Source: Clostridia bacterium
GTDB lineage: Bacteria; Bacillota; Clostridia; Christensenellales; CAG-138
Assembly: GCA_017435905.1 (NCBI GenBank)
Contig: JAFSEB010000069.1
Span: forward strand, 1 to 40,217
DNA length: 40,217 nt
Direction of reading: 5' to 3'
The translations under genes were made by a program, and so were the position numbers. Below the pieces are notes generated by a model that made no database searches, was not told the origin of the DNA, and saw only the letters and a list, made by a program, of their open reading frames with translations. Numbering within the stretch: position 1 is the stretch's first letter; the number at the start of each line of letters is the position of its first letter. Positions 17,036 through 25,669 of this stretch are shown here, piece by piece.

Positions 17036-18820
17036 TTAAACAGCGCGGGTATAGCCTTTAAGCCATGCCCTCTCCTCTTCATCAAGGTGGGGGGCAAGGG
17101 TCTCATACACCGCCGCATGGTAGGCGTTCAGCCTGCCCTTGTCCGTGCTGTCGATCAGATCGGGATCAATGGCGTCAAGGTCAAGGGGCACAAAGGTGAG
17201 CGGCTCAAAGTGCATGAACTGGCCGTATTCGTTCTTTTCGCCCTTGCAGCACACAAGCTCGTTTTCAAGGCGGATGCCGTGGCTGCCTGCGATGTACACG
17301 CCGGGCTCATCGGTGGTCACCATGCCATCTTCCAGCACGGCGCTGTTTTTTCCGTTGTAGCGGAAGCTGTTGGGGCCTTCGTGCACGCTGAGGCGGAAGC
17401 CCACGCCGTGACCGGTGCCGTGCTTGTAGTCAAGCCCGGCGATCCAAAGGGGCTGCCGAGCCACCATATCCAGCGAAGCGCCGGTGGCGCCGTAAAGGAA
17501 TTTGGCATCCTGCAGCGCCAGCATGCTTTGCAGCACCAGCGCAAAGTGGCGCTTTTCCTCCTCCGTCAGGGGACCAAGGGCGAAGGTACGGGTGATGTCC
17601 GTGGTGCCCTCACGGTACTGTCCGCCGCTGTCCACCAGCAAAAGACCACGAGGTTCCAGAGGAATATCCGTTTCTTCCGTGACGGAATAGTGCACGATGG
17701 CACCGTGAGCGGCATAGCCGCAAATGGTGGTAAAGCTCAGGTCAAGGCAGCTTTCCTGCGCAAGGCGCATGCCGTCCAGCTTCCTTGCGGCGCTCAGTTC
17801 CGTCATGGGCTCCTTGCCGATGTTCTCCTTGAGCCACTTCATGAAGCGCACCATAACGAGCGCATCCTTCAGGTGGGCTTCCCGGTTGTTTTTCAGTTCG
17901 GTCCCGTTTTTCACCGCCTTCATGAGGGCGGTGGGGTTCATATCGTTCAGGATGACCGCCCCGGCGTTTTGGAGCTTCGCATACAACGCATAGTTCAGGT
18001 CATTCTCGCTCAGCAGTACCTTTTCGCCGCTGTAGCATTCAAGGAAGCCATAAACGGCGCTGTAGGGCATCGGCACGATGCGGTTTTCGCTGAGGTACTT
18101 CGTTACCTGTTCATCCAGCTTTTTCGGGTCGATGAAAAGATAGGCTGCTTCCCGCTCGATGACCGCAAAGGCAAGCACCACCGGCGTGCAGGCAACATCG
18201 CTGCCGCGGATGTTGAACAGCCATGCCACATCCGTCAGCGATGCGAGCACATGGGCCTTTGCGCCCTTTTCCGCCATCACGGCACGCACACGCTTGAGCT
18301 TATCCTGCACGGATTCGCCTGCATAGCAGGTGTCGAGCACATAGGCAGGGGCTTCGGACATGGGGGGCCGGTTCTCCCAGACCTCATCCACAAGGTCACG
18401 CCCGGTCTCAAGGCGCACACCCTTGCCGCAAAGCGCTTCTTCGCACTGCCTGCCAAAGCTGGTGGGCACGGTGCGCCCGTCAAAGCCCAGCACATCCCCT
18501 GCGGCAAGCCTGCTCCTGAGAAATTCGAGAGTGGTGGGCACGCCCTCCTCCCCCATTTTGTAAAGGGTGATGGATGTCCCCTTCAGCTGCTCTTCACCCT
18601 GAATGAAATACCGTCCGTCCACCCAAAGGCCCGCCTCCTCAAGCGTGACGATGAGCACGCCTGCGGAGCCGGTAAAGCCGGAAAGATAGGCACGGCACTT
18701 GAAGTGGTCTCCCACATATTCGGAAAGGTGAAAATCATCGGTGGGGATATAGTAAGCCGTGATGCCCGCTTTGCGCATGCTTGCACGCAGGGCTTCAAGG
18801 CGCATGTCGATCACATTCAT
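17036..18820 (-). CDS. Xaa-Pro aminopeptidase (M24B), three-domain form
   Basis: 594 residues, the long three-domain APP1-like form. Two creatinase-like N-terminal domains (about 5-300) precede an M24 pita-bread domain (about 310-535) and a short C-terminal cap. Metal ligands are visible as Asp in LLLVDSGGQY, Asp in GTTDITRTF, His in GTGHGVGF, Glu in TTDEPGVY and Glu in RLENELVC; these bind two metal ions, usually manganese. It removes an N-terminal residue before proline in the cytosol, cleaving peptides that ordinary aminopeptidases cannot. The ATG at 18820 has AAAAAGGAG 7 bases upstream. It is downstream of four M42 aminopeptidases, complementing them in peptide breakdown. Confidence 0.92.
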   Translation of the reverse strand: MNVIDMRLEALRASMRKAGITAYYIPTDDFHLSEYVGDHFKCRAYLSGFTGSAGVLIVTLEEAGLWVDGRYFIQGEEQLKGTSITLYKMGEEGVPTTLEFLRSRLAAGDVLGFDGRTVPTSFGRQCEEALCGKGVRLETGRDLVDEVWENRPPMSEAPAYVLDTCYAGESVQDKLKRVRAVMAEKGAKAHVLASLTDVAWLFNIRGSDVACTPVVLAFAVIEREAAYLFIDPKKLDEQVTKYLSENRIVPMPYSAVYGFLECYSGEKVLLSENDLNYALYAKLQNAGAVILNDMNPTALMKAVKNGTELKNNREAHLKDALVMVRFMKWLKENIGKEPMTELSAARKLDGMRLAQESCLDLSFTTICGYAAHGAIVHYSVTEETDIPLEPRGLLLVDSGGQYREGTTDITRTFALGPLTEEEKRHFALVLQSMLALQDAKFLYGATGASLDMVARQPLWIAGLDYKHGTGHGVGFRLSVHEGPNSFRYNGKNSAVLEDGMVTTDEPGVYIAGSHGIRLENELVCCKGEKNEYGQFMHFEPLTFVPLDLDAIDPDLIDSTDKGRLNAYHAAVYETLAPHLDEEERAWLKGYTRAV

Positions 18821-18844
18821 CGGTGCACTCCTTTTTTGAGAAAT

Positions 18845-18867
18845 GGGCGGATGATAACCATCCGCCC
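18845..18867 (-). terminator. Intercistronic hairpin between M42 and Xaa-Pro aminopeptidase genes
   Basis: GGGCGGATG pairs with CATCCGCCC over a five-base loop, 16 bases past the stop of the last M42 gene. There is no T run on the minus strand, so partial termination or transcript stabilisation is more likely than full stop. Confidence 0.5.
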
Positions 18868-18882
18868 TGCAAATGTTGTTTG

Positions 18883-19887
18883 TCAATACTGCGGCAGTTC
18901 CTTCTCAGCAACAACGGCGCACAGCAGCCTGACAGTCTCTTCATAATCACGCACATCCACGGTCTCCACGGGGGTGTGGAGGTAGCGGAGCGGTACGCTG
19001 ATGCCGCCCGAAAGGATGCCGGCACCCGTGCGCTGCACGGGACCTGCATCGGTATAGCCGGGGGCGAATTCATACTGGTACTTGATATTTGCTTTCTTTG
19101 CGGCGTTTTCAAGGAAGGCGATCACCTCTTCGGGCACGGTGATGTACATATCCTTGACCTTGACGGCAGGGCCTTTGCCCATCACCACATCGTTCGCTTC
19201 CGCACCGGGAATATCGCCGGTGCCGGTCACATCCACGGTGATGTTAAGGTCCGGCTTCACGCCGAATGCCGCAGGCGATGCGCCGCGCATGCCTTCCTCT
19301 TCCTGTACGGTGAAGACGGCGTAAACATCGTGCTCGCTCTGCATGGCACGGAACATCTCCACCATTGCCGCACAGCAGATGCGGTTATCGAGGGCGCCGC
19401 AGGCGATGCGGCTGCCCATCTCCACGAAATCGGAGGCGAACACTGCGCTTTCGCCGACCTTCACGATGGCTTCCGCCTCTTCTTTGGTGGAAGCGCCCAC
19501 ATCCACGAACTGGGAGGTGATGCCGGCGGTAAGAACGGTCTTGTCGGCGGTCTCGAAATAGGTGACGCCACGGGCGCCGTTTTCAAAGCGGATCTCCCTT
19601 GCGATGCAGCGGGCGGAGTTGATGCAGCCCTGATTGATGAGCCGCACAAAGCCATCCTCCCCGATGCTGCGCACGAGGAAGCCGATCTGATCCATGTGGA
19701 CGGTGAACATGATCTTCTTGCCGCTGGTACCCTTCTTCACGGCGATAAGGTTGCCCATCGCATCACGGTACACTTCATCCGCATGGGGCGCAATATAGGC
19801 TTTGATCGTATCCCGAACGCCCTTTTCACGGCCGCATGCGCCGTGGGCGTCAAGGATATCCTTCAGCATTTGCTTATCGTATGCCAT
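18883..19887 (-). CDS. M42-family aminopeptidase, paralogue 4
   Basis: 334 residues, normal for M42 metallo-aminopeptidases (TET, FrvX, glutamyl-aminopeptidase type). Ligand positions are present: His in VHMDQIG (about 64), Asp in ALDNRICC, the catalytic/metal Glu pair in VQEEEGMRG, Asp in TVDVTGTGD and His in RYLHTPVE. Family members form hollow 12-subunit tetrahedra that trim peptides from the N-terminus. Closest neighbour in sequence is paralogue 3 (shared VKKGTSGKKIMF and HMDQIG). It lies 20 bases after that gene with no clear ribosome site, so translation is probably coupled. Confidence 0.92.
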   Translation of the reverse strand: MAYDKQMLKDILDAHGACGREKGVRDTIKAYIAPHADEVYRDAMGNLIAVKKGTSGKKIMFTVHMDQIGFLVRSIGEDGFVRLINQGCINSARCIAREIRFENGARGVTYFETADKTVLTAGITSQFVDVGASTKEEAEAIVKVGESAVFASDFVEMGSRIACGALDNRICCAAMVEMFRAMQSEHDVYAVFTVQEEEGMRGASPAAFGVKPDLNITVDVTGTGDIPGAEANDVVMGKGPAVKVKDMYITVPEEVIAFLENAAKKANIKYQYEFAPGYTDAGPVQRTGAGILSGGISVPLRYLHTPVETVDVRDYEETVRLLCAVVAEKELPQY

Positions 19888-19907
19888 TTGTGTGCAGCGC
19901 CGCAGGT

Positions 19908-20912
19908 TCAGACCCGGGGCAGTTCCTTTTCTTCGGCGGCGGCACGCAGCAGTGCGACGGCCGCTTCATAGTCACGAACATCGATGGTCTCGATGGGGGC
20001 GTGGATATAGCGGGTGGGGATGGAAACGCAGCCGGAGAAGGTGCCCTTGCCGGCACGCTGTGCAGCGCCCGTATCGGTGCCGCCGCTGCGGAGGATCTCG
20101 TTCTGCCACTTGATGCCACGCTTGTCGGCAGCGTTCTTCAGGAACTCACGCACCTTCACGGGCACGATGACGGAGGAATCCATCGCCTTTACGGTGGCGC
20201 CCTCGCCGAGCTTCACGCTCATGCGGACGCAGTTGGGGATGTCGCCCATGCCGCACACATCGCAGCTGATGTTGATATCCGGCTCGATGGCGAAGGCAGC
20301 GGGGCCGGCGCCGCGAAGGCCGACCTCTTCCTGCACGGTGAAGACGGCATACACATCATGCTCGCTCTTCATGGTGCGGAACGCCTCAATGAGGGCTGCG
20401 CAGGCAATGCGGTCATCCATATAGGGGGAGGAGATCTTGTTGCCCATCTCCACAAAGTTGCCGGCGAAGATGCACATATCGCCGATATCCACCTTTGCGG
20501 CGGCCTCTTCATAGCTTTCGCAGCCGATGTCCACGAACAGCGTGGCCATGGTGGTCTCCTTGGCCCCCTTTTCCGTTTCAAAGAAGGTGACGCCGCGGGT
20601 GCCGTTCTTGAACACCACTTCCCTTGCAATGGAGATGATGGGGTTCACGCCGCCCACGTTGGTCACACGCAGGAAGCCCTTTTCATCGATATCCACAACG
20701 CAAAGGCCGATCTGGTCCATATGGGCGCTGAACATGATCTTCTTGCCGCTGGTGCCCTTCTTCACGGCGATGAGGTTGCCGAGCCTGTCGTTATACACCT
20801 CATCCGCATAGGGAGCAACATAGCTTTTAATCACTTCGCTGGCGGTCTCTTCCCTGCCGGAAGGGCCGTAAGCGGAAAGAACGTGTTTGAGCATTTCCTT
20901 ATCGTACATCAT
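19908..20912 (-). CDS. M42-family aminopeptidase, paralogue 3
   Basis: 334 residues. Ligands are visible in AHMDQIG, YMDDRIA, VQEEVGLRG, SCDVCGMGD and RYIHAPIET, so it should be active. The ATG at 20912 overlaps the TGA of the upstream paralogue by one base, with GAGG 7 bases before it inside the upstream gene; a second ATG follows directly. It shares the VKKGTSGKKIMF block and DVRDYE near the C-terminus with paralogue 4, suggesting that these two arose by the latest duplication in the cluster. Substrate preference cannot be read off. Confidence 0.92.
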   Translation of the reverse strand: MMYDKEMLKHVLSAYGPSGREETASEVIKSYVAPYADEVYNDRLGNLIAVKKGTSGKKIMFSAHMDQIGLCVVDIDEKGFLRVTNVGGVNPIISIAREVVFKNGTRGVTFFETEKGAKETTMATLFVDIGCESYEEAAAKVDIGDMCIFAGNFVEMGNKISSPYMDDRIACAALIEAFRTMKSEHDVYAVFTVQEEVGLRGAGPAAFAIEPDINISCDVCGMGDIPNCVRMSVKLGEGATVKAMDSSVIVPVKVREFLKNAADKRGIKWQNEILRSGGTDTGAAQRAGKGTFSGCVSIPTRYIHAPIETIDVRDYEAAVALLRAAAEEKELPRV

Positions 20913-21931
20913 CAAAGCACCTCTTCGAATTTCTTGGTCCTGAGGAACGCATCCGCCAGCTTGTAGGCGTTTTCAATGTCGCTGACAGAGGCGATGCTGT
21001 TGGGGGAGTGGATGTAGCGGCAGGGCACGCTGATGCCGCCGGCGATGCAGCCCGCAAGGGACTTGTGGATCTCGCTGGCGTCGGTGCGGCCCCTGCTGCC
21101 CTGACGAAGCTGGAAGGGGATGTTTTCTTCCCTTGCGGTCTTCTTGAGGGCGTTGAACATCTTTTCGGGCACAATGGTGCCGCCATCCATAAAGGTAAGG
21201 GCAGGGCCGTTGCCCACACGGGTCACATGCTGGTGGCTTTCCACGCCGGGCATATCGTTGGCGGTGGTTCCTTCAAGGATAAGCGCCACATCCGGCTTCA
21301 CGTTGTAAGCGGTGACCACGGCGCCACGGATGCCCACCTCTTCCTGTACGGTAAAGGCGGCGTAGAAATCGCACTCGTAATCGTTCTTGAGAAGCTCCAT
21401 GGCGATGGCGCAGCCCACACGGTCATCAAGGGCCTTGGACTTCACATGATCCTCGCCGTAGCGCTCGAAACGGGTGGCGAACACAGCGCCTTCGCCGGGC
21501 TTTACATACTTGAGGACATCCGCCTTATCCTTGGCGCCGATGTCGATGAAAAGCTCGGTATGGTCAAGGGCGTGTTCCCTGTCCGTCTGGCTCTGCAGGT
21601 GGATGGCCTTTGCGCCGATGACGCCGGGGATCTCGTTTTTACCCACGAGCACACGCTTGGATACCACCACGCGGGGGTCGATGCCGCCCTGCTGGTAAAT
21701 GAGCAGGCCGTTATCCATGGCGCCCCAAATGAGCATGCCCACTTCGTCCATATGGGCGGCCACCATCACCTTGGGGCCGCTTCCCTTTTTGTGGACGTAC
21801 AGGTTGCCCATGCGGTCTACCCATGTTTCATCCGCATACTGCTTTGCGTATTCACGGATATAGCGGCGCACCGGGCCTTCATTGCCGGAGGGGCCGGAAA
21901 GGTTGCAGAGTGTCTCTAATCGTCCAAGCAT
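20912..21931 (-). CDS. M42-family aminopeptidase, paralogue 2
   Basis: 339 residues. Ligands are visible in AHMDEVG, ALDDRVG, VQEEVGIRG and RYIHSPNS; the usual Asp of the fourth ligand block is Glu here (ILEGTTAND), a change also found in other family members. The ATG at 21931 is preceded by GGGAGG and lies inside the end of the upstream paralogue (16-base overlap); an in-frame TTG at 21946 is less likely. The HQHVTRVGNGPAL segment is typical of the FrvX/YsdC branch. Confidence 0.92.
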   Translation of the reverse strand: MLGRLETLCNLSGPSGNEGPVRRYIREYAKQYADETWVDRMGNLYVHKKGSGPKVMVAAHMDEVGMLIWGAMDNGLLIYQQGGIDPRVVVSKRVLVGKNEIPGVIGAKAIHLQSQTDREHALDHTELFIDIGAKDKADVLKYVKPGEGAVFATRFERYGEDHVKSKALDDRVGCAIAMELLKNDYECDFYAAFTVQEEVGIRGAVVTAYNVKPDVALILEGTTANDMPGVESHQHVTRVGNGPALTFMDGGTIVPEKMFNALKKTAREENIPFQLRQGSRGRTDASEIHKSLAGCIAGGISVPCRYIHSPNSIASVSDIENAYKLADAFLRTKKFEEVL

Positions 21932-22965
21932 AATTTTTCCTCCCAATCCTCGCCGATGGAAGCTGCGAAGGCTGCCAGCAGCTTGGCGCAGTTTTTGAGC
22001 GTATCCATATGGATGACTTCAACGCTGGTGTGCATATACCTGAGGGGCAGCGAAATGATGCCCGTGGCAACGCCGGCACATGCCACCTGCATGCGGTGGG
22101 CGTCCGTGCCGCTGTGACCCATGCAGGGGTCTGCCACCCAGTTGATGTTCATTTCGGTACCGACATCGCACATCCACTCGTACATCTTCTGGTTGACGTT
22201 GCTGCCGACGGTGAGGGACACCTGATCGAACTCCACATAATCGGTGGATTTGGCGCCGGGCTGGGGCGCATGGCACACATCGATGGCGATGGCCATATCG
22301 GGTGCCGTGTTCCAGCTGCCGCAGGAAGCGCCGAAGTTGGGGCCCTCTTCCTGGGTGGAGCCGCAGAAGATGAGGTTGCAGTTGAGCTTCACGTTCTTGA
22401 GGAGCTCCATGGTGTAAAGCATAGCGGCAACGCAGGCACGGTCGTCAAAGGTCTTGCCGGCAATGAAGCCGTTCTTAAGCTCCATGGGCGGACAGAGGGC
22501 GAAGGTGACGTTGTCGCCCACGCTGACGTTGGCCTTCACTTCCTCTGCAGGAAGGGCAGTATCGCAAACAAGGTCATCGAGCTTGTAGTTCTTTTTCTGA
22601 TCCTCTGCGCTGAGCAGGTGGGGCGGCATGGCGCCGATCACCGCCGGGATGCGCTTTTTGCCGTGCACCGTCACTTCGCTGCCGGGCAGTACCCGGGGGT
22701 CAACGCCTGCCACGCTGTGAAGGCGCAGCATGCCGTTGTCCTCGATGTCGCTGACCATCAGGCCAACCTCATCCATATGTGCCATCACGAGCAGGGTGGG
22801 GCCTTCCTTGTTGCCGATGCGTGCATAGCAGTTGCCGGCAACATCGAGCCAAACATCATCCGTATAGGCCCGGAAATATCCTTTGAGCACTTCTGCCACC
22901 GCCACTTCGTTACCCGTGACGCCCGGCAGCGTGGTCAGATCGGATATTACCTTAAAGATATCCAT
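21916..22965 (-). CDS. M42-family aminopeptidase, paralogue 1 (divergent)
   Basis: 349 residues and the most divergent of the four. Ligands are visible in AHMDEVG, TFDDRAC, AIDVCHAPQ and RYMHTSVEV, but the catalytic block reads STQEEGPNFGASCG instead of QEEVGxRG, so the two glutamates remain while the following loop is changed. It could have altered specificity or pair with other paralogues in a mixed complex. GGAG lies upstream of the ATG. It follows the dipeptidase by 60 bases, which contain a short GCGGGC-GCT-GCCCGC hairpin. Confidence 0.88.
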   Translation of the reverse strand: MDIFKVISDLTTLPGVTGNEVAVAEVLKGYFRAYTDDVWLDVAGNCYARIGNKEGPTLLVMAHMDEVGLMVSDIEDNGMLRLHSVAGVDPRVLPGSEVTVHGKKRIPAVIGAMPPHLLSAEDQKKNYKLDDLVCDTALPAEEVKANVSVGDNVTFALCPPMELKNGFIAGKTFDDRACVAAMLYTMELLKNVKLNCNLIFCGSTQEEGPNFGASCGSWNTAPDMAIAIDVCHAPQPGAKSTDYVEFDQVSLTVGSNVNQKMYEWMCDVGTEMNINWVADPCMGHSGTDAHRMQVACAGVATGIISLPLRYMHTSVEVIHMDTLKNCAKLLAAFAASIGEDWEEKLCLDD

Positions 22966-23025
22966 ACGCTGTATTTCTCCTTTTCTGTGTATTTTGAAGC
23001 GGGCGCTGCCCGCAGGAAAGCATTG

Positions 23026-24000
23026 TTATTTGCCGATGCAGTCACGCAGCACACGCATGGCGTTCTTGTGGGTGATCAGATCCACCTCACGGGCGGTGAA
23101 CACCCGGTTAAGGGCTTCTTCCACCATGGGCATGCCGGCAACATCCTTGTATTCAAGGGTGCAGCCGATGCCATCAAAGTCGCTGCCGAGGGCGATGGTC
23201 TCCACGCCTGCCACATCGGCAATGTGCTTTGCATGGCGCACGATGTCGCTGATGAAGGTGTGGTTTGCCTTTTCCACAAGGAAGTCCGCACTGTAGTTCA
23301 GGCCGGTGACGCCGCCCTTATCCGCAAGGGCACGGAGCATATCGTCGGTAAGGTTGCGGAAGATGTCGCACTGCGCCCGGGCGTTGGAGTGGGTGGCAAC
23401 GAAGGGCTTGGTGGAATACTTCACAAGATCCCAGAAGCCGCCATCGCTGAGGTGGGAGCAGTCCGCCACGATGCCAAGCTCGTTCATGCGGCGCAGCGCT
23501 TCGATGCCGAAGGGCTTGAGTCCCTTTTCGGGGGCGCTGATGTTGGGGAAGCCAAGGCTGTTTTCATGGTTCCAGGTAAGGGTGACGATGCGGACGCCCC
23601 GGCGGAACATTTCATCCACCCGTTCGATCTTTCCATCAAGGGGAACGCCGTCCTCCACCGTCAGCATGGCGGACATTTTGCCGGCCGCCGCATTCTTTTC
23701 GATATCCTCCGCCGTCAGCGCAGGGGCGATGAGGTCGCTGTTCGCAGCGATCTCCTTTTCATAGCAATCCGCCGCAAGGTTGAAAAACTCCCAGGCGCTC
23801 ACTTCTTTTTCCGTTTCGGGATCCACGCTGGGGGTGGGGATGAAGAGTGCGAAGCACTGCATGAGCGCACCGCCCTCCTTCATGCGGAGAAGGTCAAGGT
23901 GGCCTTCCGGATTGCTGCGAAGGTTCTTTTTGCCGCAGCTGCGGTGTACTTCGCACACGATGGTGTCGCAGTGCAGGTCGATAAAGCGCATGTTGTTCAT
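23026..24000 (-). CDS. Membrane-dipeptidase-family (M19) dipeptidase
   Basis: 324 residues, full length for M19 (renal dipeptidase type). The dizinc site is visible: His10 and Asp12 in DLHCDT, Glu116 in TVEDG, His183 in DCSHLSDGG and His204 in ATHSNAR. These enzymes split dipeptides, often including D-amino acids, which suits cell-wall peptides. There is no signal peptide, so a cytosolic location is likely. The ATG at 24000 has GAAGG about 10 bases upstream. It starts 17 bases after the amidase gene and precedes the M42 cluster, consistent with the last steps of peptide breakdown. Confidence 0.92.
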   Translation of the reverse strand: MNNMRFIDLHCDTIVCEVHRSCGKKNLRSNPEGHLDLLRMKEGGALMQCFALFIPTPSVDPETEKEVSAWEFFNLAADCYEKEIAANSDLIAPALTAEDIEKNAAAGKMSAMLTVEDGVPLDGKIERVDEMFRRGVRIVTLTWNHENSLGFPNISAPEKGLKPFGIEALRRMNELGIVADCSHLSDGGFWDLVKYSTKPFVATHSNARAQCDIFRNLTDDMLRALADKGGVTGLNYSADFLVEKANHTFISDIVRHAKHIADVAGVETIALGSDFDGIGCTLEYKDVAGMPMVEEALNRVFTAREVDLITHKNAMRVLRDCIGK

Positions 24001-24016
24001 AAAGCTGTTCCCTTCT

Positions 24017-24583
24017 TTATTTCTCGAGCGCTTCACGCACGGCGGTGCGGAAGTCGTTCATATCTTTGCCATGGAAGTGCCACCAATGCTCCGGGTCAAG
24101 GTGACCGGAGGCGGTACCACGCTTGTAGCCCTCGCTGTGGCTTACGATCTCATCCACGGTGATGGTGGGGTATTCCTTCATCAGGAACACGCAAAGCTCC
24201 ACAGCGTTGCGCCAAATGGCATCAAAGTAGGGCTGCTGCGCCGCCGCATCATAACCGATGATGTCAAAATCCGTCATGTACGCCATGTGGGGCGCCTCGC
24301 AGATCTCAATGCCGATGTGGTCGTTATTGTCGCTGCCGCCGGCATGCCAGCCCCTGTGATCCCAGGGCAGGTACTGGTAAACGCCCTCATCGTCAAGGAA
24401 GGCATGCACGCAGACCTCACGGCCATACTGCTCGGATGCGGGCTTGTTCCAAAGGTCGAACCATTTATCAGCCTTCACGCCCGGCTCTGCGGTGGAGTGG
24501 ATGGTGATGCCGATGGGGGTGATCTTCTTTCCCGCCTTGTAGCAATCGTTTTCCGTCATCAGCTTTGTGGTGATCTTGACCAT
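24017..24583 (-). CDS. N-acetylmuramoyl-L-alanine amidase (Amidase_2 type)
   Basis: 188 residues, a single amidase domain. Zinc-site candidates are His29 (ITIHSTAEPG), His149 (IVSHSEGYKRG) and the HLDPEHWW block near 161-168. Such enzymes cut the bond between N-acetylmuramic acid and L-alanine, freeing stem peptides. It has neither a signal peptide nor a wall-binding domain, so it may act on imported muropeptides or leave the cell by lysis or a holin, as phage endolysins do. GGAGG lies 9-10 bases before the ATG at 24583. Its place between the EamA permease and the dipeptidase favours a scavenging or recycling role. Confidence 0.88.
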   Translation of the reverse strand: MVKITTKLMTENDCYKAGKKITPIGITIHSTAEPGVKADKWFDLWNKPASEQYGREVCVHAFLDDEGVYQYLPWDHRGWHAGGSDNNDHIGIEICEAPHMAYMTDFDIIGYDAAAQQPYFDAIWRNAVELCVFLMKEYPTITVDEIVSHSEGYKRGTASGHLDPEHWWHFHGKDMNDFRTAVREALEK

Positions 24584-24608
24584 ATCAAATTTACCTCCGT
24601 GGTAAAAT

Positions 24609-25523
24609 TCAGGCTTTTTTCTTTTTGAGAAGATTGGGAAGCTCCGGCGCAAGCTGGGTGAAGAGCACCGCCGCAAACACCAGCGCACAGCCGATCAGTT
24701 CCTTTGCGCTGAGCGCCTGATCGAGGAGCAGCCAGCCTGCCAGCACCGCAAACACGCTTTCAAGGCTCATGATAAGCGATGCCATGGTGGGGTTGGTGTT
24801 CTTTTGGGCGATGATCTGCAGCGTATAGCCGACGCCGGCGGAAAGAGCACCTGCATAGCAGATGGGCAGCCATGCGGCAAGGATCTCCTTCATGTTGGGT
24901 TCTTCCGCAATGAACATGGCGATGGCGGACAGGATGCCGCAGGTGAAGAACTGGATGCAGGACATGCGCACGCCGTCCACAAGGGGCGAGTAATGATCGA
25001 TGACAAGGATGTGCACCGCATAGCAGAAGGCACAGCAGAGGATAAGAAGATCGCCCTTTGAGATGGTGAACTCCTCCGTCACGCAAAGAAGGTACATGCC
25101 AACTGCCGCCACCACCACGGCAAGCCACACCGCAAGGGGCACCTTTTTCTTCATGAAGATGCCGAAGAAGGGCACGATGAGGATGTAAAGGGTGGTGATG
25201 AAGCCGGCTTTGCCCACGGTGGTGTAGCCGATGCCGATCTGCTGGAAGGCGCTTGCCACAAACAATGCGCAGCCGCAGGCGATGCCGCCGATGATGAGGG
25301 TCTTTTTATCCCCCGTTTCCCTGCGGATACCCTGCTTTTTGTTGAGCGCATCAAACAGGGCGATCACGGGCAGCAGCACCACGCCTGCCACAAAGGAACG
25401 GGAGGCGTTGAAGGTAAAGGACCCGATATCGTTTCCCTCGGACTGTGCCACAAAGGAAAAGCCCCATATGAGCGCCGTCAGCACCAGCAGAAGATTGCTT
25501 TGCAAAGCTTTTTTGTTATTCAT
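24609..25523 (-). CDS. EamA-family (DMT superfamily) permease
   Basis: 304 residues, ten membrane helices in two EamA repeats, ending in a lysine-rich tail. The first helix has LLVLTALIWGFSFVAQ and the second repeat has LSAGVGYTLQIIAQKNTNPTMASLIMSLESVFAVLAGWLLL, the usual pattern. It is the first gene of the long minus-strand run, directly after a promoter. AGAGGAAG lies upstream of the ATG. Likely exports amino acids or small metabolites; the link to peptide degradation is by position only. Confidence 0.87.
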   Translation of the reverse strand: MNNKKALQSNLLLVLTALIWGFSFVAQSEGNDIGSFTFNASRSFVAGVVLLPVIALFDALNKKQGIRRETGDKKTLIIGGIACGCALFVASAFQQIGIGYTTVGKAGFITTLYILIVPFFGIFMKKKVPLAVWLAVVVAAVGMYLLCVTEEFTISKGDLLILCCAFCYAVHILVIDHYSPLVDGVRMSCIQFFTCGILSAIAMFIAEEPNMKEILAAWLPICYAGALSAGVGYTLQIIAQKNTNPTMASLIMSLESVFAVLAGWLLLDQALSAKELIGCALVFAAVLFTQLAPELPNLLKKKKA

Positions 25524-25587
25524 AATTTCGTTTTTCTTCCTCTATGAAATAAGACCTGTTTTTCTGTGGACATAATACGCCGTTTCT

Positions 25588-25616
25588 ATTGTATCACAAG
25601 CAAAAGGAAGCCGCAA
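25588..25616 (-). promoter_or_regulatory. Promoter of the peptide-scavenging gene run
   Basis: Minus-strand -35 TTGCGG (25611-25616), 17 bases, -10 TACAAT (25588-25593), about 65 bases before the first EamA gene. The -35 lies inside the terminator of the preceding phosphorylase gene. Confidence 0.7.
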
Positions 25617-25658
25617 TTGAGCGAAAGGCGATTTCTGCCTGTTCACGGGCTTCCTTTT
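25602..25658 (-). terminator. Terminator of the nucleoside phosphorylase gene
   Basis: AAAAGGAAGCC (25648-25658 on the minus strand) pairs with GGCTTCCTTTT (25602-25612) around a 35-base loop. It ends in TTTT and overlaps the next promoter. Confidence 0.6.
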
Positions 25659-25669
25659 ATGAAGTTTCA

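Noticed and set aside
17087..18946. Plus-strand open frame of 619 codons
   Set aside because: Antisense to the Xaa-Pro aminopeptidase, which has all metal ligands and a good ribosome site.
22009..24162. Plus-strand open frame of 717 codons over the M42 and dipeptidase genes
   Set aside because: It spans several well-supported genes on the other strand and encodes no recognisable domain.
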